NCBI GenBank assembly: GCA_018398805.1
Contig: JAGFBZ010000852.1
Location: 519,705 to 583,704, forward strand
Reading direction: 5' to 3'
From: Hirundichthys speculiger
Taxonomy: Eukaryota; Chordata; Actinopteri; Beloniformes; Exocoetidae
Length of the DNA stretch: 64,000 bases
Part shown: positions 1-10,911 of the stretch, one piece after another
Layout: every line of letters starts with the position of its first letter
Numbering within the stretch: position 1 is the stretch's first letter
Notes under the pieces: generated by a model
What the model saw: only the letters and a program-made list of their open reading frames with translations
Databases searched by the model: none
What the model was told of the DNA's origin: nothing
Position numbers and translations under genes: made by a program

Positions 1-191
1 TCCGGGTCATTCATCGTTGCACACAGGTTCGGCCGATGTCACTCACCAAAGTTGAGCAACGTGTAGCTCGGAGTGCAGCCTGAGGCCAATCAGCACTCCA
101 CCCCTGAGATGTCCCCTTAGCTGGTGAGGATGTCACTTTTACCCAGAGATAGGTGGAGTAGAGCGCCTAACTATAGATGAAGCAGAAGATA

Positions 192-214
192 ATGGATGGA
201 TGGATGGATGGATG
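192..214. repeat. (GGAT)n microsatellite
   Basis: Short run of GGAT units just beyond the C-terminal side of the retroviral pol remnant. Nothing recognisable is seen in bases 1-190. Confidence 0.9.
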
Positions 215-229
215 TTCAGGAAGTAGATC

Positions 230-703
230 ATGCAAAAGACAATAGACAACATAACAAATAGACAACATAACAATAGACGCTGGCTGATTTATGGCTGGAG
301 GGAGGTCATCAGTCAACCCCGGCACCTTCTTGCTGACATGGATCCAATCTTACTGTCGTATGGGTGGTCAGCAACACCTGGAATGGTCCCTGCCAATGTT
401 TGGACTTCCAGTGCTTCCTTCTGAACTCTCTACCAACAACCCAGTCACCTGGCAGTATTGTAACATTGCATCATCACAAAGTGATGTTGTTGGGAGTTGT
501 CTGCAATCAGGACCCATCCCCCATTGATGGAGGTCTCCCAAACAGCATTTCCCATGAGTCCCATTTCCTCATGACATTAAGCCAATTTTGCTTTTAAAGT
601 TCCATTTGTCTTCCAACTGCCCCTCTACTCTGTCAACAGGGCTGCAGCCACTACCTGTCCAGCAGCATGCTTAGCAGGAAAGATTTAAACCAGTTTTAGC
701 CAT
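230..703 (-). pseudogene. Endogenous retrovirus pol remnant, integrase core and C-terminal part
   Basis: Read on the minus strand, several frames give integrase-like pieces broken by stops and frameshifts. About 637-687 gives a stretch resembling the FPAKHA...VA.ALL part of the catalytic core. About 550-600 gives a degraded NGTH block. About 367-416 gives KHWKSKHWQGPF followed by a QVLLTTHT-like block, typical of the integrase C-terminal domain of gamma/epsilon-like (class I) endogenous retroviruses. The piece continues the integrase that begins at 2129; the hAT element at 712-2120 separates them. No env or LTR was recognised to the left. It is not functional. The retroviral assignment rests on remembered motifs, not on a search. 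Confidence 0.7.
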
Positions 704-711
704 ATATCCAC
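704..711. repeat. 8-bp target site duplication, left copy (ATATCCAC)
   Basis: Identical to 2121-2128. It brackets the hAT element and supports hAT-type integration. Confidence 0.9.
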
Positions 712-2120
712 TAGAGATCGACCGATTATTGGTCGGGCCGGTTATTGGCGGCCGATATTTGGAAATTTGACGTATATCGGCATCAGCCTTTTTTTAATCC
801 GACCGGCCGATATGAAGAAATGAATTTAAAACTGGGTTATTTGGGCTCAGATGCAGCCGCGTCTCTCTCCTGCCTGCTGTCTCCTGCACTATTCACCTCG
901 TCCTCTGATTGGTTCAGCAGCAGAGGCGGAGCCTCCGAACAAGAAGCTGTCATCACACACTGGAGAGTGAGAGGAAAAGTTTTCTTGAGTGAGAAGCTCC
1001 GGACAGAAAACACGTGTCAAAGGTAAATGCAGAAAGCTCTTCTGAAATTGTAATAAACATCCCAGAACTCTGCATCTCACAACTACTACTAACGTTACAG
1101 TGAGCAGCAGAATAATGTAAGAGCAGAGTAAACCTTAGCAGGCAGCTCTGCTAACTCGTATTATGTCCCAACATGTCTGTGAATTATTTAAAAGAAGAAT
1201 GCTGATAATATCGACATGGAAACAGTCCATGATAGAAAAGCATGTGTGTGTGATTAAGAGAGAGTGCATAAAAAAAGGGAGCGCTAAGGTGGAGGCTGCT
1301 TAGCTATTAACATAAAATTAGTTCGTAGATCTGGCTCTAAACGCTGTGCAGACTATGTATTAGCAATGGGGAAAATACACCGTACTTTCCGGACAGTAAG
1401 CAGTTTTCTCACGTTTCGAACCCTACAGCCTATACAACGATGTGGCTAATGTATAGATTTCTACGGGCCAGCTTCATGCCGTCAATACGTTTATCCAGTC
1501 AGAATGAAATTACCGAACCAGTCACAGTGGACCAATGAAACTGTTAAGATTAAATCAAACGCACTAACACTAAATTCTTCAGATCAGTCATTTTGTGCTT
1601 CATGCACACACCCTCATCATGGAAAACACATGAAGGAGTGCATATGATTTAGCTTTTAAGTTAAAGGCAATCGATCTGTCGGTTTAAGAAGTAACCAGAG
1701 CTACTGCACGTATTTATTTTGAGATCCGAATATTCGAGTCCTTATATTCAGGTGCGCTCAATAGGAAATCACGGTATGTAATGTGGAGAATAGTTAACTT
1801 TTATGTAGCCTTTGTCATATTAATCATTAATAATGTAGCAACACAGTTTTGAATGACGGGGTCCTTGTTGAAACAGATGTTTCTGAGTCTAGGAAATTCA
1901 GGCACTTCTGGAGCTATTATTTTCTATTTGTGTGATTCAATAAACATGCTTTAGGCATTTCAATGAAGTTCAGTGTTTGCATTATTCAATTTTTTTACAC
2001 CAATTTTTACACTTTTACTGCAAATGAATATCGGCTCCAAATATCGGTTATCGGCCTCCTCTAACTACTAATAATCGGTATCGGTATCGGTCCTGAAAAA
2101 CCCATATCGGTCAATCTCTA
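712..2120. mobile_element. Non-autonomous hAT element, 1.4 kb
   Basis: The ends are inverted repeats: TAGAGATCGACCGAT on the left and the reverse complement of TAGAGATTGACCGAT on the right. Sub-terminal GATAT/CGGTAT-rich sequence is present on both sides. The flanks are a perfect 8-bp duplication (ATATCCAC), the hallmark of hAT transposition. No transposase frame longer than about 90 codons exists inside, so it must have been moved in trans. It lies within a retroviral integrase remnant and is therefore younger than that provirus. A short solo end of the same family is at 4240-4322. Confidence 0.88.
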
Positions 2121-2128
2121 ATATCCAC
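2121..2128. repeat. 8-bp target site duplication, right copy (ATATCCAC)
   Basis: Perfect match to 704-711. Confidence 0.9.
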
Positions 2129-3240
2129 CCTAACCAGATAGACAGTTCAATAAAATCCATCACCACATGTTCAAATGGGCTAGTTGGAGGTGGTTGAGAT
2201 GGTTGGGATGTGGGTCAACCCGCATTGTGTGTTGCACAAACGAGACAATTTCTACAAAAATTGTGTGCATCAATAGTAAACCTGTTGGTTTACAAAGCTT
2301 CTAGGGCAGATAGCATGTGTCGCCCTGACAAAATGTGAAAAAAAAGTACAGGTTTCTTATCAGGATCATACCAGACACGATCACGGACCTCACAGCCTCG
2401 AGATATCTAGACTGATTTTTTCTCTGGGGAGGCAAAAGACTAAACAGCTGTGCAAGTCTTAGGCACACAGCGGTGTCAACGGGACAAGAGACAAAACTAC
2501 CGGCAGGCAGCTGAGTGGCTGCCTCTGCTGCGGCGTCAGCTCCAGCATTTCCAGCAAAAACAACATTTTATCTTAGCCTGTGAGCTGCAGAAAAGTGAGA
2601 TGTTTTCCGGCTCCAAAAGGGTTAAAGAACCTGCATAAGGATCCAGTAAGGTCAGAGGTACGTGACCCACAAGATCACATGAAGGCACTCACAGCCCAGA
2701 GGCAGCGAGAAAGGCCCACTGCAACAGGATCCGATTTTGATGAAAAACATGCAACAGCTTTCCCTACATGATCCAGCAAAAGGAAAAAAAAAAAAAAAAA
2801 CATGCGTCCACTCTTCTCATCCACAGTCTTGGTAAAAGGTCACGTGAGGTCAGATAGTCCGAGAGTACGTCTAGTCTGTAGAGACAATTTTAGGAACACA
2901 AAAGAATCTGCAGCTTCCTGTGTCCACTGAAACACATCAAATAAGGCATGGCCCTTCCCCAACACACTCAAAGGGGCTTCTGGGACCACATAGTTAGGAA
3001 TTAATTTATTGTAATAAGGAGTACATTCCCAAAAATAAGAGAAGTTGTCTTTTCGTAATTGGTTTAGGGAAATTTCAAATAGTCTCAATCTATTTTGGGG
3101 ACAAAGATTTGCCATGACAATTAAGAATGTCTCCCAAAAACATCATTTCCTGTTTTGCAAATTACAGTTTAGACAAACTAGCCTTGTGTTCCATGAGCAT
3201 GCTATGTACCCTTATATAAGCAGGTGAATACATAACCTTT
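2129..3240 (-). pseudogene. Endogenous retrovirus pol remnant, RT to integrase zinc finger
   Basis: In minus-strand order: about 3195-3150 gives HKASLSKLQF (RT thumb side). About 3110-2990 gives an FPKP.....FLGM-like block and then LIPNY. About 2940-2860 gives WTQEA and LGLSDLT, matching the RT to RNase H connection of class I endogenous retroviruses. About 2590-2460 gives a GNADAAA-like RNase H end. About 2256-2245 gives the Cys pair of the integrase zinc finger, and 2180-2143 gives PFEH..MDFIEL of the core start. Frames change repeatedly and stops interrupt it, so it is a fossil. The YxDD catalytic block was not found upstream. The end is cut by the hAT element at 712-2120 and resumes at 703. 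Confidence 0.75.
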
Positions 3241-3244
3241 GGGT

Positions 3245-3620
3245 TACGGGTACTGCTCCAATACAATCCCCCCATTTAACACGACACAAGGAAATATGTG
3301 GTTCAGAGTCCGTCACAGAATAAAACTTTCTTTGGTCTGATGGGAGCATCAGTGCTGCTTCCTGATTGTGACCAGTAAAGAGTACTCTTTAACAGTTGTA
3401 CATCAGCGAAATGGTCACATGAGAGGTACAAAGCAAATCCTCCTGTGACATGTAGATCATGTGAGAAGGGTCAGTAAGTGACTTTACCTTCTCCAGTAGT
3501 TCTGTTGACACCGTCTCTCTTACCAGTTTCCATTGGTATACATTCGTAGTTCCAGACTATATTTCAGCCATGAAATAATCTAGATCTTCCTGTTTATGAG
3601 CAGATGACATATGAACAATA
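3245..3620. other. Unassigned sequence
   Basis: No convincing coding or repeat boundary was seen. It may be further decayed provirus, since it directly abuts pol. Confidence 0.4.
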
Positions 3621-4085
3621 ATACCTGATGGATAAGAAGTAAGGCTAATATAAAGCTTCCAATGCCTGCAAAAACACCCCAAATCATCACCCCTACACCC
3701 CTGGACTTGACAGTGGGCTATGAAGTGTTCCTTCTGAAATGCTGGGTTTGGTTTTCACCCAACATGGAACTGCACATGAAGATAAAACAGCTCCATTTTG
3801 GCCTCGTTCATCCATGGAACACTGTTCCAGAAGTCTTGTGGTTTGTTCAGATGAACCTTAGTTGTGATCCATGTTCGTTTTAGACAGATAAGGCTTTCTC
3901 TTGGTAATCGTTCTATCCAAACTGTACTTGGTCACTCTTCTTCTAGTTGTACTGCCATGCACTTTAACAAACAACCTGCTCAGAGAGCCCTCTATGGTCT
4001 GAGAGGGCCTTTTCCTGGGTCAAACCTAAGCTCTATTCAAGCACATTCAAGGTTAATTTTCAAACCTTTCCAGCACCTTACTTGA
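3620..4085 (-). pseudogene. Tc1/mariner transposase fragment
   Basis: On the minus strand a frame reads KRKPYLSKTNM, then a block resembling the Tc1 sequence around LNKPQ.FW..V..TDE with several mutations, including loss of the second catalytic Asp context. Stops and frameshifts are present. Neither TA-flanked inverted repeat was located, so this is an internal fragment of a dead Tc1-like element. Confidence 0.65.
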
Positions 4086-4239
4086 GCTGTAGGAAATAAC
4101 ATAATTCATATGAATATATCTATTCAAAAATGATAATTTAGCACCAGATGGTTAGGCATTATTTGTACTTATAGAGGAGAGGATATTCAAATGCTGCCAG
4201 ACTGAATCTGTCAGAAACGTTTAATGGATGCTGTCGTTG

Positions 4240-4322
4240 GTTGGCCAATTAATCGGTTGGCCGATTATTGGCCATTGTTTAATCATCTCCTGAAGGAAAA
4301 ACCCATTTCAGTCGGCGTCTAG
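4240..4322. mobile_element. Solo end of the 712-2120 hAT family
   Basis: The reverse complement begins TAGACGCCGACTGAAATGGG and continues with TTTTTC and repeated CCGAT/GGCC motifs, matching the right end of the element at 712-2120 with substitutions. The other end was not found. Confidence 0.45.
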
Positions 4323-4690
4323 ATAATACAGAGCAAAAATAAACCCACACAATGTCCGGGACAAAATGACTCTGCAGAAATAAGTTATCATTTCTTGTGA
4401 GGTCTCTCAGAACGAAGGACAGATTCAACTCTCTTTAAGGAGACTGCACCACACAAAGTTGTGAGCGTCAACACGTTTTTGTCATGTAATGTTTCCATAC
4501 TCCAACTACTATGATTTACTTTTTATGTGACGTGTGTTCCAGTATGAAAAGATGCACATCCTTTTTTCAGACTTTGCAAGAGTCTGGTTCTCATGTTATC
4601 CATGTTTTGTGTTTGCATGTATCGCTTTCTAGCTTCATAGCTACCTCGCATCAAGTTGCAGCAGTCATCTCCAGCCATGTCTTTGGTGAG

Positions 4691-5066
4691 TAGGTGTGTT
4701 AAAAAAAATCGATTTGGCAATATATTGTGATTTTCGGCCGCTCAATAAAATATCGATATTTCAGCTCCTAATATCGATTTTTTTTACAATGCTGTCAGTA
4801 TGTTGTAATGGTTACTTAAATGTGCAAAAACACTAATAATAAACAATAAATAGGTTGTTTTGAAGCAAATAGTTTTGGACTCAATTTGTCCTCTGAATGA
4901 TCAATATCATCTGATGAACATTTACAGCAACTTGATTTTTCATCTCTACTTTTAATTTTGATATTAACTGGGTAGAATATCGCAATTCATCGTGATAATA
5001 TCGTATCGTGACCCAAGTATCATGATAGATATCATATTGCGAGGTCCTTGCCAATACTCACCCCTA
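4691..5066. mobile_element. hAT-like MITE, 376 bp
   Basis: Inverted ends TAGGTGTGTTA and TAGGGGTGAGTA are bounded by 8-bp duplications TTGGTGAG (4683-4690) and TTGGTTAG (5067-5074), one mismatch. The interior is AT-rich with repeated ATCGATA/TATCG motifs near both ends. No coding capacity. Confidence 0.75.
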
Positions 5067-5074
5067 TTGGTTAG

Positions 5075-5451
5075 GCGGTGACACGTGAAAACAAAACAGC
5101 AGATCACAGAATAATTTTCATTTCAGGATCCCTGAGTCATTTTAGTTTTCTATCTCATATCCAAGAAGCAAACTATTTAATGTACACCTTAAAAAAAAAA
5201 AAAACGTTACATTTTTAAGTGCTTTGCCCAAAAATCAAATCCTTTTCAAACCTTGAAAACAATATTTTCACTACATATGAACTGGTTAGAAACTAAACCG
5301 GTGATCAGTTGGGAAACAAGTCAGTCGATTCTTTTAACTCATAAATGATCATAAATAAATTCACCCGTTGCGTTTGAGCAAATATCCAAACTAGAATCCG
5401 TCCTTCCCTGTCAGCTTTCAACAGCCACAGAAGAAGCACAGCTCATCTCAC
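5075..5451. other. Unassigned AT-rich intergenic sequence
   Basis: Contains a short A-run near 5192 and nothing else recognised. Confidence 0.4.
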
Positions 5452-5617
5452 CAGCCCTCGTGATTTGCTGGCAGCTGCTGTGATCTCTGATAGGTCTATA
5501 GTCCTCTGGGTACGTGCCATCGAAATGACTCTGCAGCCGACACCCATGAGACGGCTCTCTGCTGCTGAAACTCAGACTCTTCGCCCGCTTGACCTTGTTC
5601 ACCAGCAGCAGCAATGA
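5452..5617 (-). CDS. Candidate exon of an unidentified host gene
   Basis: A minus-strand stretch that is GC-richer than its surroundings stays open for about 55 codons. It reads LLLVNKVKRAKSLSFSSREP and then a Ser/His/Tyr-rich segment with the motif YPEDYRPIRDHSSC. It ends at a good splice donor (CTG then GTGAGA at 5451-5446). A weaker acceptor (CTACAAG) lies just before 5617. The sequence does not resemble any transposon protein I know, and the composition suits a cytoplasmic-tail or linker exon. Gene identity is unknown, and no partner exon was found in the window. The acceptor is the weakest part of the call. Confidence 0.35.
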
Positions 5618-6940
5618 CTTGTAGGATTACAGCAGTTTTGCGTTGTGCTCAGCGGCCAAGGAGGGCTCTTTATGGCCCACTTTAGGGTGAAACCCCAGCA
5701 CATAGTATAGAGTGCATCAATTATTTTCATCCTCGTAGAAAAACTGCAGTGCTATACTCACAGCATCTTTACTGCCGGCTGATGAAAAATACGAGTATGT
5801 GAGGTCAGGCCATGGTAGGGTAATAAACTCCTGGCCTTTTGTTTTCACTTCACTTCTTCCAAAAATTAACAGTCGGTTTTGAACAGCAAAATGATTCTGT
5901 CCAAACAATGCCACGTGGAGGCATATTAAACAGTAATGTATTTAAAACCAATACTTGTCTAGGCAGCACCCTTTGCATAAATGCAACATGCACGTTGTCA
6001 TGTTGTATGGTAATTATACCCATATTAATGAATATTAATAATAACTTTGGAGGAGGTTCCTGAAAAGCTGTCTTGAAATCTGTTCCTGCTTTATGCGGTT
6101 CTGCATGGTGGCATTGTAAAACAGATGGCTGTGAGACAGATGCATGTGGTGATCCAGACGTGCAGAGTTACAGCTCTATCATTGGAGCAAATGCAGAAAA
6201 TCCATTCAGTCAGTTATCCACAGTAATGTTAGATTATTGCATCTTCACAAGCAGTTTTGTCTTGCAGTGAAGGTTTTTGCTTTTAAAGAATGGAAACATC
6301 TATGAATATCTTACATAAGACATTAAAACATATTTATAAACCACCCTTTTCAGGTAAAAATCACAAAGTCCTTCACAATAAAAGATAGCAAGAGTAATAT
6401 ATAAACAAAGAGCTGAAGGCCTGAAATGCACAAATGGTAAATGAATCTCTGGGGTTAAAACTGTCAAAGAAAAAGCAAGATTTAAAATGGTTTTTCTGTA
6501 TTTGCATTTTCCATATTGTCACAAATATTTCTGATTTGGGGTAGAAATGACATTATATAGCATAGAATATTTGTTGTCATCACATAAGAAGAGAAAATGT
6601 TGCATGAAGTTTGACATTTTCAGACAGGAAAAACTGAAACACTTATAGGATGAAACTCCCCAAAGAGACTCATATGTTAAAGTGTGTCAGTGAAAATGTC
6701 TCTGACATGTTTTTAAGTCTAAATCCCACAGAGATACAGGACATCAGCCTCTTTTTAGACCGTATCTCTACAGCTTTGTTAGCTGATTTTAGGGGGTGTA
6801 GTAAGACTAAACTCTGTCCCACTCTTCAGCAGTGATGCCCCTTTTGCGATCCGTCCTACATCTTTGTGCTTCCATCCAAAAACAAATTAACAAATTATTC
6901 TCTATAACTCTTGAAGTAGCTTTTGAGAAAAGAATTTACT
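5618..6940. other. Unassigned intergenic or intronic sequence
   Basis: AT-rich, only short chance reading frames. No element ends recognised. Confidence 0.4.
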
Positions 6941-6944
6941 TCTA

Positions 6945-7610
6945 CTTTGTCTTCCAGCTTTTTCCTTCACAGGCCGCCACAGCGGATCATTTACTTACAT
7001 CTTCTATCTGTCTTCTGCATCTTCCTGTGCCACACCAACCAACTGAATATCCTCATATTTGATCTTTCTCTTTTTTTTCCTGTCAGGAAGCTCCATCTCC
7101 AGCATCCTTCTACCAATGTATTCACTAGCCCTCCTCTTAATGCGTCTCCTCGATGCCTTGCATCCTAAACCCCTCCACCTGCTTCCCTTTAATTTACACA
7201 TCCGTTCTATTTTTCTGCATCTGACGTTCATTCCTCCTCTCTCTCGGACAAATCTCCAGCTCTCCAGGTTTTCTTCCACACGCTCCCTACTCTCACGACT
7301 GAACACAATGTCATTCACAAACATCATGGTCGAACCTCATGTCTTAACCTATCCATGACTATGGCAAACAGGAGGAGGCTCATGGCCTATCCTTGTTGCA
7401 GTCCCACTTCCAGGTGAAACCCTTCAGTCACTCCTACTGCAGACCTCACTCCTGTCATGTTGCCCTCAGACATATTCTGCACCGGTCTAACACACTCTTG
7501 TACCACTCCAGGCTTCACCTGCAATACCAGTATCCCTCCTTCAGCTCTCTTTCATGCGCTTAGTCTAAATCTACAAAAGACCCAGCAAAACTCCTTCCGA
7601 CCTCTATACT
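6945..7610 (-). pseudogene. Non-LTR retrotransposon (LINE) reverse transcriptase fragment, RTE-like
   Basis: On the minus strand, about 7600-7440 gives a degraded block around the palm (E..VRVVQ.MYE-like). About 7440-7330 gives VGVTEGFHLEVGLQQG and MDRLRHEV. 7327-7301 gives MMFVNDIVF, the position of the FADD catalytic motif, with the first Asp changed to Asn. About 7040-7005 gives QLVGVAQEDAEDR, and the end gives WRPVKEKA, like the 3' end of RTE-type fish LINEs. Stops and frameshifts break it. The loss of the catalytic Asp shows it is dead. The clade is a judgement from remembered motifs. Confidence 0.65.
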
Positions 7611-7678
7611 TCTACATCAGCATTCTCAAAGCAACGAATGCTGTCATTAATCTGAGAGCTAACAAAAACACACACTAA

Positions 7679-7737
7679 GGGTGAATTCCAATTCCTCTCT
7701 TAACCCTCAATCTCAACCCTCGCCCTAAACCCTCAAG
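7679..7737. mobile_element. Terminal fragment of the TTA-flanked MITE family
   Basis: Starts GGGTGAATTCCAATTCCTC after TAA and runs into CCCTCAA-rich sequence, matching the ends of the copies at 17203, 24054 and 58096. Only one end is present; it abuts a Tc1 fragment. Confidence 0.7.
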
Positions 7738-7740
7738 GTC

Positions 7741-7950
7741 ATGCCTCAACAATCAGAAAGAGACTGGGCCGTAATGGCATCCATGAGAGAGCTCCAGGAC
7801 CAGAACCACTGCTGACCAGAAACAACACAAAGACCCGTCGCACATTTGCCAAAAGACATCGTGATGATCCCCGAGGCTTTTGGGAAAATATTCTGTGGAC
7901 TGATGAGATAAAAGTTTTTGGAAGGTGTGCATCCCATTACATCTGGTTTA
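7741..7950 (+). pseudogene. Tc1/mariner transposase fragment
   Basis: Frames read GRNGIHERAPGPEPLLTRNN, TRRTFAKRHRDDPRGFWENI and LWTDEIKVF, then RCASHYIW. This is the DDE-domain segment of a Tc1-like transposase containing the first catalytic Asp (WTDE). The rest of the protein is missing and a hAT element follows at 7964. Confidence 0.8.
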
Positions 7951-7963
7951 GATGGATTTTTTC

Positions 7964-9068
7964 TAGGGGTGCACGATAACTATCAGGCCAATAACAGGAA
8001 ATTATGACATCATCCCGATAAGTCCGATATCACGACGAATAGCCCCGATAACATATATATTTTTGTCAACATGGCAGTGCCTCGCTCCCTCTGAGCCTTG
8101 AATGACCAGCAGTGAATGTTATATTCAAGTGACATCAGCATAATCAGAAAAACGATTATTCAATAAGAAAATCAAGAATACCCCCTTATACCAGAAAACA
8201 ACTTGTTAACTTGGTTATAATTTTGGTAGTTGCTGACTTGAATTGATATTCACAGTATTTTCCCACATGTTACACATAAAAAAAGGAAAATATAGAAAAG
8301 GCTAAAAGAAAGACTAACAAACGAGGGAACATGGGAATTTACATTACACCTTGAATGCAGCACGCAGCACAGCGAACTGATCACAATGAATATGGTGGCG
8401 TGGAACTTCATTTAAGTTTCAGAAGAAGATAGTTTGGTGGTTATTTGTGACGAATGCTCCAAGCGAATTCTACAAGGAGGGAAGCACAAGCTTTAATACG
8501 TAAAACCTGATCAGCCACCTACAACATAACCAATCACTTCCATGGAGTTTTAAAATCACGCTAACGTGAGCAAACCAGCAGCAAGTGTCCCCTCCCCTCT
8601 CCTCTCCTCTCTCACATCTCTCATCTCAAGCTTCCATAAGTTTAAAAAAAATGAATAAATACTGAACCTCATTTACTTCAAAGGTATTAATTTAAATGGA
8701 ACCACAAGTCAAAAAACTTTAAATGTTAATCTTTTTCAGTTTGTAATTCTGATGCATGTATTTCCATCAGTTCAAGGAGCCTTTATTTTTTATATCAGTC
8801 AGTAATGAACCTTATTTAAGTAATGTGAGATATCAAATAGGTTTGTTTGATAGCTTTATGAAAATGTTTGAGAGGCTTGCCAATAACTTTTCATTGGAAA
8901 AAATAAATATGTGTTCATTTAAAGAGTCAAAACTATTTTGTTCATAGTATTGATGTAATGATCTTAGGTATATGTGTGTGTTATTGGTTATTGGTATCGG
9001 CCTTTAGGAGCTGAAAGTTATCGGTTATCAGTATCGGTTTTAAAAAAAACAGTTGTCGTGAATCCCTA
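7964..9068. mobile_element. Non-autonomous hAT element, 1.1 kb
   Basis: Inverted ends TAGGGGTGCACGATAACT and TAGGGATTCACGACAACT. Perfect 8-bp target duplication ATTTTTTC at 7956-7963 and 9069-9076. Sub-terminal CCGATA/TATCGG repeats on both sides. No transposase frame inside. It sits immediately after a Tc1 transposase fragment. Confidence 0.88.
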
Positions 9069-9084
9069 ATTTTTTCCCTTGAAC

Positions 9085-9240
9085 TCATTGGACCACTGGA
9101 CAGCTCAGTATTTAAGGCGGCTGATGTGCAGAAGCTACAGGCCTCCTGCAGCAGTCGCAGGTTTAACTCCCAGCCTGCAACCTATTGCTGCATATCTTCC
9201 CTTTTCTCTCTCTCCACTGTAAATAAAGGCTTCTAGAGCT
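9085..9240 (+). repeat. Possible tRNA-derived SINE fragment
   Basis: Contains GGTTTAACTCC, close to an RNA polymerase III B-box, followed by a body ending in AATAAAGGCTTC and an A-rich tail. The A-box is poor. Could be another short retroposon. Confidence 0.35.
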
Positions 9241-9244
9241 AAAA

Positions 9245-9590
9245 ATATAAATGAAATCATTATTCTAAGACTGCATTTTGAATTTACTATATAGAATTTT
9301 TTTTTCGATGATCCGAAACATGTGAAAAAAGTGTGACAAAACCTGGAGACATCTATACGGCTACTGTATAGCTACTCGAGTGTCACTTCAGACACCGAAA
9401 TGCTTTCAGGCTGTCGCATATTGAACTGTAATGTAACTGCAAAGAGAAACAGTGACAGAATAGGAACGGCGCGGAGGCTGTCGAAGCATGCCGTGCATTT
9501 GTGTCACTGGAATTTGTGCGTCCATTTGTTTGTACGGGTTGGGTGCACAAACAATGGTGGAAAAACATGAAAAGGAGACGAGCCACCAAG
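9245..9590. other. Unassigned sequence upstream of CpG island
   Basis: No repeat ends or coding signal recognised. Confidence 0.4.
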
Positions 9591-10290
9591 CAGCAGGGGT
9601 ATATTTGACACGATTTTCCCGAACGCTTTGGTAGAAGCGGCCGGATGCATTCAAACCAACGCGCTGAAAAAAACTCAGACGGCGCCAGCTCATGACATTT
9701 CTGAGCTCGCCGTGGGGACGAGCGGTCGAGGGTTGGCGGCGGGCTAAGTGCTTGTCTGTCGGCCTGAGATAACGGCTGTCACGTTCCCGCGTCGGCCAAA
9801 CACACACACGCACGGACACGGAGACACACATGAAACAGAAAATATGCAGCGTCTCACCGGTCTACAATTAAACCATCCATCCGCCGTGACAGTGAATGTG
9901 AGTCGGCCGTCCATTCAGCATCGAGTCGCTCAGCGCTCCATTGTTGCCTCGTCCAGGCGGGAACAGCTTTAACAGCCTGTAGGACCACGTGGCCTGTGAA
10001 TGGAGCCGCTTTTTCAGCTGCGCTTCTGCTTTCCCGTCTTTCAGGCGGGCGTCTTTAAAAGTGCGGCGGGATGACGCATTGTTTTCAGGCTATCAACTCT
10101 GGCACATGCCGCGTGTGCGGATTGTCTTTCCTCACGGGGTCCCTCATTGTGTCACGGCTCATTGTGCCGTCATGTGTGTCTGTGTGGTAACTGTTTTTTA
10201 ATTTTTTTGAGTCAAAACAAGAAAGAGTGAGAAGATGAGCGACGGTGCACCGGTCTCACACTGGCCCGTCGCCGTTAACGTACCAAACCC
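9590..10290. promoter_or_regulatory. CpG island, candidate promoter
   Basis: By eye there are roughly six to eight CpG per 100 bases over about 700 bases, while the rest of the window is CpG-poor. Such islands usually mark unmethylated promoters. A possible first coding exon on the plus strand starts at the ATG at 10235 and stays open to a CAG-GTAATC donor at 10303-10304. No TATA box or downstream exon was identified. A GC-rich fossil repeat is the alternative. Confidence 0.4.
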
Positions 10291-10772
10291 TTTTCTCTCT
10301 CAGGTAATCACTTATTCTCATCCGAGCATGAACAAGGACACAGTCGCAGAGGGAGGGAGTGGGGGAGGAGGGGAGGACGGGGGAGAAAGAATAATACCAA
10401 TTTCAGGGCTCCATTGGTTTCGACAAATGGCGGCACATTATGCTACGTGCAGTACAATGGGGACGATTTTCAAAACACATGCAGAAATGTTTGTTTTAGC
10501 GATGGCCTTTACCTGTGTGCGCGTCTGCGTTTGCATCGCCACACAGGCCCACATGTCAGCGCAAACTTTAATTAGTTAATTTGGCGTAAACTGTGGTCTG
10601 ATCTACATCTAACCCTGGGCTGAGGCTGGACGGTACGGAATGGGGTGACTTGAGCATTTCTGAACTGGGTGTGTTGCATTTCTTTGGACGTGTCGAGCAA
10701 AAGCTGAGTTAAGGTGGACTTTTCAGGCTACAACGGGACCGTCAGCCAATAGGATTGTAGCTAAACAGCCGT

Positions 10773-10797
10773 GGGTTAGGGTTAGGGTTAGGGTTAG
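10773..10797 (+). repeat. Interstitial telomeric repeat (TTAGGG)n
   Basis: About four tandem copies of the vertebrate telomere repeat within otherwise ordinary sequence. Confidence 0.9.
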
Positions 10798-10911
10798 CCC
10801 ATCGGGGTGGCCCAGACTTTGTGGTCTAATGGTGACACGAATCTCAGACATTAAAGCTTGAAGAGGTGGTGGCTGAATCTGGCGTGCACTGCACCTGTGT
10901 GGTGATCATAG

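Noticed and set aside
9406..9831. 141-codon minus-strand frame
   Set aside because: Runs across CpG-rich sequence and a (CACA)-type tract; no recognisable domain, better explained by low stop density in GC-rich DNA.
10773..10797. Chromosome end
   Set aside because: Only four units with ordinary sequence on both sides; interstitial.
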